In this document: positions 44,465 to 53,514 of the stretch, in pieces
How the letters are laid out: each line of letters starts with the position of its first letter
Position numbering within the stretch: position 1 is the stretch's first letter
NCBI GenBank assembly: GCA_029210695.1
Contig: JARGFH010000012.1
Span: 1 to 64,000, forward strand
Source of the DNA: Acidimicrobiia bacterium
GTDB taxonomy: Bacteria > Actinomycetota > Acidimicrobiia > Spongiisociales > JAHEDJ01
Direction of reading: 5' to 3'
DNA: 64,000 bases
Made by a program: the position numbers and the translations under genes
The notes under the pieces: model-generated
Told to the model about the DNA's origin: nothing
What the model saw: only the letters and a program-made list of their open reading frames with translations
The model's database searches: none

Positions 44465-46567
44465 GTGCGCGCCCAATCCACGCTCCATGAGATCCTTTCG
44501 CCGGAAGAGCGGGCGATCGAGCACGTCGTCGCCCGCTATCAGCGGGTCGCTCCGGCCGTCACACGGGTGGCCCGGAGCCTCGCCGGCGACGATGAACTCC
44601 AGGTGCGACTCGGTTCGACTGCCTCGGCCCGCACTGGCGAGATCGTGCTCGATCCGGGCATCTTCCAGGCAGCCTATGGACGCCGGGCGCCGGTGACGCC
44701 GGGCGAGGTCGCTCTCGCCTCTGCACTCCATGAGGTTGTTCATCTCGTTTCGACCCACCTCGAAGAAGTCCGGCCGCTCCCTCCCTCATGGTTCCCGAAG
44801 CGGGAGACCCCCTTGTCGGAAGAACCCGTCGATCTCTTGACCGCGCTCGCCGAGGCGGGCAGTGAGGCGGCCGTCTCGATGTTCTTCGCGCTCGAAGACG
44901 GGCGGCAGGAGTTGACGGGAATGGCCGCCTACCCGGGGGCACGATCGGTTCTCACCGACCTCTACCAATCCTCCATCAGATCGGCGATGGCTGCCGCCAC
45001 GCCGTTGGGACAGATGGCGATCGCCGGGTTCGCTCTGGTCGGCGAGCACGTCGAGCGCGATGTGCTCGAGAAAGCAGCACAACCGGGAGTGGCGGTCGCC
45101 CTTGCCGACGCTCAACCATTCTTCGATGCCGTGCAAGAGGCCGAAGATGCCTGGGAAGTGGCCACTCTGGCACTCCAGATTCTCGAAGTCGCCAGACTGC
45201 ACGGGCTTGCCTCCAAGGCTCCGGTCGATGAGTCGGCAGCCCAGAAGAAACTCCGCGAGGAGCTCGACAGCCAAGCGGTCGAAGATGGCGTCGACCGGGT
45301 GCGCTTGATCAGCCCGATCGTCCAGAACCTCGACGGATATGAACGCACCCGGCAACTCGAGCAACGAGCAGGAGCCGATGGCGAGAAAGGTCCGTCTGAC
45401 GTGGCCGACGATGCAGCAACCGATCAGCTGCTCCGGGTCAGCCAGGCCCCGACTGTGTTCCTTCCTAGCGGTCAAGGGGGTCGCCTGATGGTGTCGGGGT
45501 TTCCCCACCGCTTCCGGCAATTCGGGCCGGCCGGGCGCGAGACGCTCCTCGAGGCAGCCTCCGCCTGGGGCGTCGCTCAGCGACACGTGTCGGGCGAGCT
45601 GTTCCCTCTCTTCGCCGCTAATCAGCGCAGGGGTCTCCGCTCCGGATACGACGCCGGCGACATCTCGCCACATGCTCCCCTTTTCCTCGGTGCCGGCCTT
45701 TACCAGCGAATGTACGAGCGGCGGGCCCTGCGAACCCGGCGTAGCTACGCGGTATCGCTGCTCATCGACGGATCGGCCTCCATGCTGCAGCCCCGCCCGC
45801 TCACCAGCACCGGTGGCCGCACAGCTCCGTGGGGACTGGCGGCTGCCACGCTGGGGGCCTGGACGCTGGCCCGACTGTGCGATGAGCTTCAGATCGATTT
45901 CGAGGTGGCGCTCTTCAACCGGTCATTCAGCGCCCGGTCGGACGACTCGGAGTGGTCGTTCTCGCGCCGCAGGAGCCAGGCAACGGGGGGATTGCGTCGA
46001 TCCCAAGGGCAGGCGGCCGATCGCCTGACGAATACCATCAACCATTACCTGGTCAAACCATTCAATGCTCGCTGGCGCACTTCCGAGGATCTGCTCGCCG
46101 GGTTGTTCTTTGCAGCTTCCCATCCGACGCGGGCGTCGGCAGAGGCGCGCAAAGCTCCCCACGATTCCCCGCCGGTCGGCATGTTTGAGAAGGCCGCCAA
46201 CGTCGACGAGTTCAACCTCAGCTACGCAGCGCAGCGCCTGTCGCGCCTGGGCGCGACAGTCCGTGTCCTCGTCGTCCTGGCCGACGGCATGACCCGGGGT
46301 TCGCTCGAGTCGCTGGCCCGCTCGGTCGAAGCGGTCGAGCAAACCGGGACGACGGTCCTCGGAATAGGAATCGGAGACGACACGGTTCAGGTGGCCTACG
46401 GACGCCACCAGATCGTTGAGCGCCCGGACACACTGGCCGCGGCCATGGTCGACGGAGTACGCACCGCGTTGAGAAGGAGCCTGGCACTGTCCGGCCTGGA
46501 TGAGTGGTGGACCCGGGCCGGAACAAGAGAACACATGAGCGCATGGAAGGAGAAACCCGGTGCCTAG
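44465..46567 (+). CDS. CobT-like VWA protein with a HEVVH motif
   Basis: About 700 residues from GTG 44465 (TTG 44462 is an alternative; the ribosome binding site is weak). The N-terminal region contains HEVVH at 89-93 with a following helix HLEEV, resembling a zinc-peptidase HExxH motif. The middle (about 250-420) is charged and helical. The C-terminal von Willebrand A domain (about 430-690) has the MIDAS motif DGSAS at 435-439, with later ALFNRS and VLADG strands, as in CobT and MoxR-partner proteins. It overlaps the AAA+ gene by 8 nt. There are no cobalamin genes nearby, so cobaltochelatase is unlikely; a chaperone-like remodelling role is inferred. Confidence 0.8.
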   Translation: MRAQSTLHEILSPEERAIEHVVARYQRVAPAVTRVARSLAGDDELQVRLGSTASARTGEIVLDPGIFQAAYGRRAPVTPGEVALASALHEVVHLVSTHLEEVRPLPPSWFPKRETPLSEEPVDLLTALAEAGSEAAVSMFFALEDGRQELTGMAAYPGARSVLTDLYQSSIRSAMAAATPLGQMAIAGFALVGEHVERDVLEKAAQPGVAVALADAQPFFDAVQEAEDAWEVATLALQILEVARLHGLASKAPVDESAAQKKLREELDSQAVEDGVDRVRLISPIVQNLDGYERTRQLEQRAGADGEKGPSDVADDAATDQLLRVSQAPTVFLPSGQGGRLMVSGFPHRFRQFGPAGRETLLEAASAWGVAQRHVSGELFPLFAANQRRGLRSGYDAGDISPHAPLFLGAGLYQRMYERRALRTRRSYAVSLLIDGSASMLQPRPLTSTGGRTAPWGLAAATLGAWTLARLCDELQIDFEVALFNRSFSARSDDSEWSFSRRRSQATGGLRRSQGQAADRLTNTINHYLVKPFNARWRTSEDLLAGLFFAASHPTRASAEARKAPHDSPPVGMFEKAANVDEFNLSYAAQRLSRLGATVRVLVVLADGMTRGSLESLARSVEAVEQTGTTVLGIGIGDDTVQVAYGRHQIVERPDTLAAAMVDGVRTALRRSLALSGLDEWWTRAGTREHMSAWKEKPGA

Positions 46568-47552
46568 GACCGTTGTATTCACAGATCCGAGTGGGGATGG
46601 ACCGCCGATCGAACTCGAACAGTTCGTGGTGCCGAAGGACCTGCCGGACCATGCGCACCGGGTCGGCAAGATACCGGAACCAGATCCCCATTATGTCGAC
46701 CTCGGGATGCTCTACCGCTTTGCAGCCATGGAGGACGTCCGTAAGCGTTTCCCTGAGGGCTACCAGCCGCTTCACCTGGCGGTCCGGGGCCATATGGGTA
46801 CCGGCAAAGACCACGACATCGAGCAGTTCGCGGCGATGCTTCGCCTCCCGTACTACCGGGTCCCTCTGACGGGCGAGGTTCGAGACGTGACGCTGATTGG
46901 TTCGACACTGCTGCACGGAGACGGCAAAGGGGGAACGGAGAGCCGATGGGAAGACGGCGAGATCACCCGGGCACTGCGCGGCCCGGCTTTGGTCAACCTG
47001 TCCGAGCTGAACGCAGCCGGGGCAGAGACCCTCTTCGCATTGCACGGCCTCCTCGACCGATATGCTGCGCTCGATCTCCCGACGGGCGAAACCGTGCGCT
47101 TGCGTGACGATGTCCGTTTGTTCGGAACAATGAACCCCACCGACTTGCGCGATTACGCCGGAACGCAAACACTCAACAAGGCATTCGCCGACCGCTGGGT
47201 GATCTGGGAAAAGGCCTTCCCTATCGTCGATCAGATTCGCGCCATGATCGAGCGCCGCTACCCGTCGATGTCCGAGCCGTTCAGTGACGCCATCAGCCGG
47301 TTGGCAGCCGAGGTGAACGCCTCGTTCACGGCCCCCGACGTCGCCACGAGGGTCGAGTCGCCGATGAGCCTGCGAACCGTGCTCGACCGGGTTCCGACCG
47401 GGTTGCGCGTGTATGCGGATGCCGACGATCCCCTCCGCAAGGCGTGGGAGGAGTTTGTTCTGCCGCAGATCGATGCCTTCGATCGGGACCATTACGAGAC
47501 CGTGTGGAGCGCGGTTGTGCGCAAGGGACCAAAGGGACCGGCTTTCCGGTAG
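46560..47552 (+). CDS. CobS-like AAA+ ATPase with altered Walker motifs
   Basis: A 330-residue MoxR/CobS-type AAA+ protein; the GTG at 46560 has AAGGAG upstream. GHMGTGKDHDIEQ at 77-89 lines up with the CobS P-loop region, but Asp84 replaces the Ser/Thr that normally binds magnesium. Walker B reads ALVNLSEL (143-150), with Ser in place of the first Asp and the catalytic Glu kept. FGTMNPTD fits sensor 1, and GTQTLNKAFADRW resembles the CobS arginine-finger region. It is translated with the CobT-like VWA partner and probably forms a ring ATPase with it. Whether it hydrolyses ATP is doubtful from the motifs. Confidence 0.8.
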   Translation: MPRTVVFTDPSGDGPPIELEQFVVPKDLPDHAHRVGKIPEPDPHYVDLGMLYRFAAMEDVRKRFPEGYQPLHLAVRGHMGTGKDHDIEQFAAMLRLPYYRVPLTGEVRDVTLIGSTLLHGDGKGGTESRWEDGEITRALRGPALVNLSELNAAGAETLFALHGLLDRYAALDLPTGETVRLRDDVRLFGTMNPTDLRDYAGTQTLNKAFADRWVIWEKAFPIVDQIRAMIERRYPSMSEPFSDAISRLAAEVNASFTAPDVATRVESPMSLRTVLDRVPTGLRVYADADDPLRKAWEEFVLPQIDAFDRDHYETVWSAVVRKGPKGPAFR

Positions 47553-47593
47553 CCACCGGCGCCACCATCGGATTCTCGATCGGGACTCTCGAG

Positions 47594-48061
47594 TCAACCC
47601 GCTCGCCTGGTCGAGGCCGGCCCGTATTCGTTGAACCAGGTCTCATAATCCGGTACGGCAAACCCCGCCACGGAGAGCACGTAGTAGGCGCCGAACGGGC
47701 CAATGAACGGAATGGAACGGAGTCCGTCTTGTTGATCAGGGAAGTCCCCCAGCGACTGGATCCAGCGTCCGACGGAACCGAACTCGGCTTTCCGTTCTAC
47801 CAGTAGTTGCGCCGCCCGGCCGACGGCGGCGATCTTGCGCTGGTTGCCGATCACGCCGGGCGTCGCGCAGAGGCGCTCAATGTCACGATTGGTCAGTGCG
47901 GCCACGTCGACCGCCGAGAACCGACCGAAGGCCAGTCGTATCGCCGCCCAGTTGCGGTCGACGACCGCCCAGGACAGTCCTGAAGCGAAGATCGCCCTTG
48001 CGAACAACTCGAGGAACTGGTCAATCGTACGGATGTTGCGGGCTGTGAGATCAGCCGGCAT
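47594..48061 (-). CDS. DNA-3-methyladenine glycosylase I-like (Tag/HhH-GPD) protein
   Basis: A 155-residue protein. SGLSWAVVDRNWAAIRLAF and TPGVIGNQRKI fit the Tag family of helix-hairpin-helix glycosylases, which excise alkylated adenine; the first of these is a variant of the SWxxVLxKR segment. The C-terminus has FIGPFGAYYVL. The N-terminal zinc-binding residues of classical Tag are not evident, so it is a divergent member. ATG 48061 follows GGAGG; the frame is open to 48145. It is divergent from the LOG gene. Confidence 0.75.
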   Translation of the reverse strand: MPADLTARNIRTIDQFLELFARAIFASGLSWAVVDRNWAAIRLAFGRFSAVDVAALTNRDIERLCATPGVIGNQRKIAAVGRAAQLLVERKAEFGSVGRWIQSLGDFPDQQDGLRSIPFIGPFGAYYVLSVAGFAVPDYETWFNEYGPASTRRAG

Positions 48062-48156
48062 ATCAACCTCCATCTCGTGTCTGCTCTCGAACATACGAGA
48101 AGGGTGGGACAGTTCTTCGAGTTGACTACCGTTACTCAGCCGCAACGAAGGAACTC

Positions 48157-49254
48157 ATGCGACCGTACGCGATCGGGGATCCCGTCCTCGAAGAAAAAGT
48201 CAACGAACTCGTAGAAGCTACGGGCGCCGACACCGCCAACGCCGACCTCATCGGCGAGATCGTCACGACCGCCCTCAAACTGCACCGCGATGTAGCCGAT
48301 CGCGGTGACCTCAAACTGCTCAACACAGCCCTCAAGGAGATGCGCTACTCGATGCTCGTCTTCTCTCGCCATCGCGAAATACCGAAGGTGACGATCTTCG
48401 GATCGGCGCGCACCGAAGCGCACGATCCCAACTACCTGCTGGCCGTGGAATTCGCCGGGATCATGGCCCATGATCGAGCCTGGGGGGTCATCACCGGTGC
48501 CGGCCCCGGCATCATGGAGGCCGGCAACAAGGGAGCCGGACTCGATGCTTCCTTCGGCGTCAATATCCGGTTGCCATTCGAGTCGGACGCCAATCAACAT
48601 ATCGAGAACGACCGGGTCATCAACTTCAAGTACTTCTTCACCCGCAAGCTCGGATTTGTGAAGGAGTCGCATGCCTTCGCCCTGTTCCCGGGCGGTTTCG
48701 GGACCATGGATGAGACATTCGAACTCCTGACATTGATCCAAACCGGCAAGAGCGATCTCCACCCGATCGTCCTGCTCGAGGCGGAAGGCAACTCATACTG
48801 GGAGGAATGGCAGCGTTTCGTCGAGGAAAACCTCGTCGCCAACGGCATGATCACGGTCGACGACCTCAGCCTGTACAAGATCACGAGCAATCCCCTTGAA
48901 GCTGCCGACGAGATCTGTCGGTTCTACGCCAACTACCAGTCACAGCGCTATGTGAAAGGCATGCTGGTCCTGCGAATGAACCATGCACCCGACGAAGCCC
49001 AACTCCAGCGCCTCAACGATGACTTCTCCGACATCCTCGTGGACGGCGAGATCAGCGTCATTCCTGCCACCGAGGCGGAAATCGCCGACGCGGACTCGGT
49101 CGATGCCGGACGGGTTTCCCTCCATTTCGATCGCAGAAGCTTCGGGCGACTCAGAAAGCTCATCGACGCACTCAACGATCTGGTCGACACAACTCCCCAC
49201 GAGATTCATCTCCCACCCCCATATCGGGACGAACTTCCCGAGCGACCCTGGTAG
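48157..49254 (+). CDS. LOG family protein (TIGR00730-like)
   Basis: A 365-residue protein with a Rossmann-like lysine-decarboxylase-like domain at about 70-260. FALFPGGFGTMDETFE is the PGGxGTxxE signature of LOG phosphoribohydrolases, which release cytokinin-type or other purine bases from nucleoside monophosphates; VITGAGPGIMEAGNKGA is the second conserved loop. It is longer than plant LOGs because of an N-terminal helical extension (1-70) and a C-terminal domain (270-365) of unknown role. A small hairpin follows the stop. Confidence 0.88.
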   Translation: MRPYAIGDPVLEEKVNELVEATGADTANADLIGEIVTTALKLHRDVADRGDLKLLNTALKEMRYSMLVFSRHREIPKVTIFGSARTEAHDPNYLLAVEFAGIMAHDRAWGVITGAGPGIMEAGNKGAGLDASFGVNIRLPFESDANQHIENDRVINFKYFFTRKLGFVKESHAFALFPGGFGTMDETFELLTLIQTGKSDLHPIVLLEAEGNSYWEEWQRFVEENLVANGMITVDDLSLYKITSNPLEAADEICRFYANYQSQRYVKGMLVLRMNHAPDEAQLQRLNDDFSDILVDGEISVIPATEAEIADADSVDAGRVSLHFDRRSFGRLRKLIDALNDLVDTTPHEIHLPPPYRDELPERPW

Positions 49255-49257
49255 CTC

Positions 49258-49273
49258 CCCGCCTCTCGGCGGG
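49258..49273 (+). terminator. Short hairpin after the LOG gene
   Basis: A 6-bp CCCGCC/GGCGGG stem with a TCTC loop starts 3 nt after the LOG stop codon. No U tract; a weak terminator at best. Confidence 0.4.
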
Positions 49274-49297
49274 CGGTGAGCGGCTACCATTACGCCG

Positions 49298-50038
49298 GTG
49301 CGTGAGATTCTTTCAGACCTCGTGGCAGAGCAACAATCGCTGGACCAGTTTCTCCAGCGCGTAGCCATCCGGGATTGGGATCGCCCCAGTTCGGCTGCAG
49401 GCTGGTCGATTCGCGACACCGTCAGTCATCTGGCCACCTTTGAGGAGTACGCATACAACGCGCTGGCGGAAGGCGGATCACGGCAATCGGAAGCCAACGC
49501 CTATCCCACCGACGAGGATTTCACCCTGGCGGGCGTTCTACCCGGCCGAGCCATGCGAGCTCAAGACGTCATCGAATGGTGGCGTGGGGCGAGAGCCAAA
49601 GTAATCGAAGAGCTGTCGAGGATCGCCCCCACCGTCCGCGTCCCGTGGTTCAAAGCCGACATGAGCGCCCGGACGTTCGCGACGGCCCGTCTGATGGAGA
49701 CCTGGGCCCACGGCCTCGACATATACACCTCCGTCGGCGAGGAGTGCGAAGACACCGTCAGATTGCGCCATATCGCCTGGCTGGGTTGGAAATCGCTGCC
49801 GTACGCCTTCGAGTTGGCCGGTGAGGAGTACTCCAAGCCGGTGCGGATCGAAGTCCTAGGCCCGCAGTGGTCGAAATGGATCTTCGGACCGGAGGACACC
49901 GACCAGGTGATCAAAGGCCAGGCCGGCGAGTGGTGCCGGGTCGCCGTGCAACGCATGAATGCCACCCAGGCGGGTTCCCTCAAAGCCCAGGGCGAGATCG
50001 CCGAAACCGCGCTGCGGGTCGCCCGCGCCTACATGTGA
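49298..50038 (+). CDS. TIGR03084/maleylpyruvate isomerase-like protein
   Basis: A 246-residue protein of the DinB/MDMPI metalloprotein fold. A helical bundle with probable metal-binding histidines in TVSHLATFEEY and METWAHGLDIY, plus a C-terminal domain with FGPEDTDQVIKGQAGEW, matches the TIGR03084 group frequent in actinomycetes. These may act as thiol-dependent (mycothiol) transferases, but the substrate is not known. The GTG start lies 43 nt after the LOG stop. It overlaps the next gene by 4 nt. Confidence 0.85.
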   Translation: MREILSDLVAEQQSLDQFLQRVAIRDWDRPSSAAGWSIRDTVSHLATFEEYAYNALAEGGSRQSEANAYPTDEDFTLAGVLPGRAMRAQDVIEWWRGARAKVIEELSRIAPTVRVPWFKADMSARTFATARLMETWAHGLDIYTSVGEECEDTVRLRHIAWLGWKSLPYAFELAGEEYSKPVRIEVLGPQWSKWIFGPEDTDQVIKGQAGEWCRVAVQRMNATQAGSLKAQGEIAETALRVARAYM

Positions 50039-50811
50039 TCCCCGTGTTTCCTCGTCTGATCGGCATGGTTCACCTCGATCCCCTTCCGGGTGCTCCCGGG
50101 TTCAGGGACAACTTCGATGCCGTTGTCACCGCCGCTATCAAGGACGCCGAGACCCTCAAGGCGGCCGGGTTCGATGGCCTGATGATCGAGAACTTCGGAG
50201 ACGTGCCGTTCTTCGCCGAACGCGTGCCAAACATCACTGTGGCCTCCATGACCGCGGCCACCCAAGCCATTTCCGCCGCCGTTGACCTCCCGTTCGGCAT
50301 CAACGTCCTCAGGAACGATGGCGATGCAGCCCTCTCGATTGCGGCGGTCACCGGCGCCTCCTACATCCGGATCAATGTGCTTTCCGGTTCGATGCAGACC
50401 GACCAGGGTCTGATCACAGGCCGGGCGGCTGAACTCGCCCGCCTGCGCCGTTCCCTGGGGGTCGAGGTAGGGATCTTCGCCGATGTCTTCGTCAAGCATG
50501 CCGCCCCGCCGGGTGGGCTTTCGATCGCCCAGGCGGCCGCCGACACATGGGAGCGGGGCCTCGCCGACGCACTGATCGTCTCAGGAGCAGGAACCGGCGA
50601 GGAACCGGACGTCGGTGATCTCCGCCGGGTTCATGTCGCAGTCCCCGACGCCCACTTGCTGGTCGGCTCCGGCGCCCGTATCGACAACGTGGCCGGGTTG
50701 CTCGAGACGGCCAACGGAATCATCGCAGGAACGGCTCTGAAACGAGACCACGTGACCACAGCACCGGTCGACCCGGATCAGGCGCGCGCCTTCGTCGAAG
50801 CCGCCTCCTGA
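50035..50811 (+). CDS. BtpA/SgcQ family protein
   Basis: A 258-residue TIM-barrel protein starting at a GTG that overlaps the upstream stop (GTGA). LIGMVHLDPLPGAPGF at the N-terminus, ENFGDVPFF, and the C-terminal GSGARIDNVAGLL are hallmarks of the BtpA family. BtpA is needed for photosystem I stability in cyanobacteria; in other bacteria the family is associated with sugar or nucleoside catabolism and its activity is unknown. There is no photosynthesis here. The crotonase gene starts 2 nt after its stop, so both belong to one operon. Confidence 0.88.
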   Translation: MIPVFPRLIGMVHLDPLPGAPGFRDNFDAVVTAAIKDAETLKAAGFDGLMIENFGDVPFFAERVPNITVASMTAATQAISAAVDLPFGINVLRNDGDAALSIAAVTGASYIRINVLSGSMQTDQGLITGRAAELARLRRSLGVEVGIFADVFVKHAAPPGGLSIAQAAADTWERGLADALIVSGAGTGEEPDVGDLRRVHVAVPDAHLLVGSGARIDNVAGLLETANGIIAGTALKRDHVTTAPVDPDQARAFVEAAS

Positions 50812-50813
50812 TC

Positions 50814-51611
50814 ATGGAGCACATCGTCTATGAGCCGGACGGACGGATCGCCACACTGACGCTGGCGCGACCCGAAACCCGCAACGCCATCACCAACCCG
50901 GAGATGGTCGAAGAGGTCATGTCTGCCCTCCGTCATGCCGATGCCGATCCGGACATCGGCATCCTGATCATCACCGGCCAGGGCCCCGCCTTCAGTGCCG
51001 GAGGCAATGTCAAGGACATGCGGGCCGGTGTCGGCCTGTTCGAAGGCACCCCTGATGAGATAGCCGAGAAGTACCGGGCGTCGATCCAGCAGATCCCGCG
51101 CTTGATGCTGGGAACGGACCTGGTAACGATTGCGGCCGTGAACGGACCGGCGATTGGAGCAGGCTTCGATATCGCCCTGATGTGTGACCTGAGAATCGGA
51201 TCGACCGAGGCGCGATTCGCGCACACCTTCATCGATCTTGGCATTGTCCCCGGTGACGGTGGGGCCTGGTTCCTCCCCCGCGTTGTCGGTTGGCAGCGGG
51301 CGGCCGAACTCGCTTTCACATCCCGCATCGTCACCGCGGAAGAGGCAGTCGAGATGGGAATCCTGCTCGAGATGGTGGAACCCGACGACGTTCTCCCCCG
51401 GGCGATGGTGATTGCCTTGCAGATCGCAGCTAAGCCACCTCATTCGGTGCGCCTGACCAAGCGCCTGCTTCGCCATGCCCGGTCGATGGAACTCGATGGA
51501 TTCCTCGACATCTCGGCCGCTCTCCAGTCGGTTAGCCATCACACAGCAGACCACCGCGAAGCAGTGGAGGCCTTCTTCGAGAAGCGCCCGGGAGATTTCA
51601 AGGGTCGCTAG
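50814..51611 (+). CDS. Enoyl-CoA hydratase/isomerase family protein
   Basis: A 265-residue crotonase. The oxyanion hole is formed by the SAGGNVKDM and NGPAIGAGFDIAL segments. At the active-site position IVPGDGGAWFLPR, Asp stands where many hydratases have Glu, so it could be an isomerase or a hydratase of unusual specificity. The ARPETRNAIT start is typical. Probably a fatty-acid or aromatic-acid degradation step. It is co-transcribed with the BtpA-like gene. Confidence 0.88.
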   Translation: MEHIVYEPDGRIATLTLARPETRNAITNPEMVEEVMSALRHADADPDIGILIITGQGPAFSAGGNVKDMRAGVGLFEGTPDEIAEKYRASIQQIPRLMLGTDLVTIAAVNGPAIGAGFDIALMCDLRIGSTEARFAHTFIDLGIVPGDGGAWFLPRVVGWQRAAELAFTSRIVTAEEAVEMGILLEMVEPDDVLPRAMVIALQIAAKPPHSVRLTKRLLRHARSMELDGFLDISAALQSVSHHTADHREAVEAFFEKRPGDFKGR

Positions 51612-51752
51612 GCAGAGGGCCCAGGGTCGATGACCCGATCAACCGGCGGCCTCCCCTCCTGCGGGCGGAACACCTTCCGAGATCTTGCTTAATCCGGCCC
51701 CTGTGCCCGTTCCGTACTTAGGGCGTAACAGGAACAAACCAAGGAGGTCCTG

Positions 51753-52283
51753 ATGAGACGCACATTGACCCTGGCCGTAGCCACCCTACTAGCGGTGAGC
51801 TTGCTGGCCATCCCGGTATCCGCCAAAGGAAACAAGGCGCCCGCCGGCCCCACCATTGCCCAAATCACGGAGATGCCCGGTTTCAGCACTCTGAACTTCG
51901 CGCTGAACGCAACCGGCCTGTTCGACGTGCTGGATGGTGACGGTCAGTTCACGGTGTTCGCACCCACGGACGAGGCGTTCGCGGCACTCGAGAAAGCCAA
52001 CCCGGGCATCACCGCCTACCTGGTCGCCAACCCGGAGGTCTTGACCGACGTGCTCCTCTACCACGTGACCGACGGCCGCCGCTGGTCGAACAGCGTCATC
52101 AACAGGAACAACTCGAAGTCGATCGAGATGCTCAATGGGGGCTACGTGTGGGCGAACCCAACTGTCACCCTCACCGATAGCGACTCACTCGGCATCGGAA
52201 GCCCGGACGCAAGCATTGCTTCCCCCAACATCAATGCCAGCAATGGAGTCGTCCACGTCATCACGCAGGTGCTGATCCCCTGA
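51753..52283 (+). CDS. Secreted fasciclin-domain protein
   Basis: A 176-residue exported protein with AAGGAGG upstream of its ATG. A signal peptide (1-24, ending VSA) precedes one fasciclin (FAS1) domain. The conserved H1 region reads GQFTVFAPTDEAFAAL and the H2 region NGVVHVITQVLIP, a variant of the usual VIDxVLxP. Fasciclin domains act in adhesion or surface anchoring. It is a single gene with a strong terminator behind it and 140 nt of promoter region in front. Confidence 0.92.
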   Translation: MRRTLTLAVATLLAVSLLAIPVSAKGNKAPAGPTIAQITEMPGFSTLNFALNATGLFDVLDGDGQFTVFAPTDEAFAALEKANPGITAYLVANPEVLTDVLLYHVTDGRRWSNSVINRNNSKSIEMLNGGYVWANPTVTLTDSDSLGIGSPDASIASPNINASNGVVHVITQVLIP

Positions 52284-52308
52284 CCCCGCCCGACACGGAG
52301 AGAATCCA

Positions 52309-52338
52309 CGAAGCCCGGGAGTCACCTCCCGGGCTTCG
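52309..52338 (+). terminator. Terminator after the fasciclin gene
   Basis: A perfect 13-bp GC-rich stem (CGAAGCCCGGGAG/CTCCCGGGCTTCG) with a TCAC loop, 25 nt past the stop codon and followed by CTCT. This is the clearest hairpin terminator in the window. Confidence 0.8.
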
Positions 52339-52379
52339 CTCTATGAATTGCCCGGCGGGCCTGATCGGGAATCCCCGCC

Positions 52380-52814
52380 TCACTGGACGCAAAACTCGTT
52401 GCCCTCTGGATCTTGCATCACTACCCATCGTTCCCCGCTCTCGGCGAACTCGCCCACGACTGCACCACCTGCTCCAACGAGGAGCTCGACGTGGGCATCC
52501 ACGCGGCTCCTGCGGTCTCCCGGGTCTGCATCGCCACCGCCCCCGATGTTGATATCGAGGTGCAGCCGGTTCTTCGCCAACTTCTCCTCTGGTACCTTCT
52601 GGAAGAAGAGACGCGGGCCACGGCCCGCCGGATCGATCAGTGCCCCACGCGCATCCCACTGATCTTGGGGGATCCCTTCGGCGGCCGCCCACTCTTGCCA
52701 CGACGCGAATCCAGGTAGCGGAGGTTGTTGAACGTACGCGAGGGCCAGCGCCCAGAATTCCACCAGGAGATTCACATCGTTTGCGTCGATCGTCACCTGA
52801 AATCCGTTCGCCAT
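52380..52814 (-). CDS. VOC/glyoxalase-like protein
   Basis: A 144-residue small protein of the vicinal-oxygen-chelate fold, glyoxalase-like subgroup. FQVTIDANDVNLLVEFWA at the N-terminus and WVVMQDPEGNEFCV at the C-terminus are the paired beta-alpha-beta modules. NRLHLDINIGG carries a probable metal-binding His. Such proteins vary from dioxygenases to resistance proteins, and the role here is open. It lies 7 nt downstream of the next gene on this strand and is probably co-transcribed with it. Confidence 0.88.
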   Translation of the reverse strand: MANGFQVTIDANDVNLLVEFWALALAYVQQPPLPGFASWQEWAAAEGIPQDQWDARGALIDPAGRGPRLFFQKVPEEKLAKNRLHLDINIGGGGDADPGDRRSRVDAHVELLVGAGGAVVGEFAESGERWVVMQDPEGNEFCVQ

Positions 52815-52821
52815 GGCTTCC

Positions 52822-53514
52822 TCACTCCTTGTGCACAGTGAACCCGATCTTCGTGAGCAATCTCAGGAAAGCCGTGGCCGGATCCTTGAAGTTGGCCGAT
52901 CTGAGCACATCATCGAAATCGCTCATGAACGCCGTCATTTGTTCAACGATATGCGACAGCGAGATGGTGTGGAGGTCGACGTCGGAGGTCCGCCCGAACG
53001 CGACCAGGCGGGTCCGTACGGTGGCACCGCTGCAACTCGGCGTCACGGCCACACCATGCGTCGCCACCTCATGCACTACGGATTCCAGATCGCAGCCGTA
53101 TACCCACGCCACTCGCCGGATGACCGCGTGAAGGACCTGGTGAGTCGCGAGGCCCGGATTGAACTCGGCCTCACCCTGTTTCACCTCACCGATGATCACG
53201 TCGATCTGATTGTCTTCCAGGCGCAACGCAGGATCCAAGATCAACAGCATGCGCCCTTCGGCGGTGTCGCCGGCATCGGCCGCGTAGATGTCGCCCGGAA
53301 ACCGCAGTGCAAGGATGTCCACGTCGGTGAGGGTCCGGTAGGTCCCGTCCTTCGCCCTCCCCTGTATGTCGAACTCGCTGAGGGTGAGGTACCCGTTCAG
53401 GCGGAGGTATGACTCCACCAGGTTGACTGCAACGTCCATGGGGACATTCTGCACCATGCGGCGGGCACCGAGATCAAATGCCTGGCATACCGATGTTGCG
53501 CCACCCATCATCAA
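52822..53514 (-). CDS. Possible PD-(D/E)XK nuclease-fold protein
   Basis: Up to 230 residues; the start is uncertain (ATG 53514, with later ATGs at 53457 and 53439). An N-terminal helix VNLVESYLRLNGY contains Glu34. TDVDILALRFPG supplies Asp64/Asp66, and IIGEVKQGEAEFN supplies Glu110-x-Lys112. This E ... D ... ExK order is the signature of the PD-(D/E)XK nuclease superfamily. The C-terminal half (130-230) has no match I recognise. It could act on damaged or foreign DNA, but no partner gene of a restriction system is adjacent. Assignment rests on motif pattern only. Confidence 0.65.
   Translation of the reverse strand: MMMGGATSVCQAFDLGARRMVQNVPMDVAVNLVESYLRLNGYLTLSEFDIQGRAKDGTYRTLTDVDILALRFPGDIYAADAGDTAEGRMLLILDPALRLEDNQIDVIIGEVKQGEAEFNPGLATHQVLHAVIRRVAWVYGCDLESVVHEVATHGVAVTPSCSGATVRTRLVAFGRTSDVDLHTISLSHIVEQMTAFMSDFDDVLRSANFKDPATAFLRLLTKIGFTVHKE

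Noticed and set aside
44465-47552. Cobaltochelatase CobS/CobT
   Set aside because: No CobN or cobalamin biosynthesis genes nearby, and the ATPase motifs differ from CobS.
48088-48101. Possible SOS box upstream of the Tag-like gene (CGAACATACGAGAA)
   Set aside because: Only one half-site matches; the second half lacks GTTCG.
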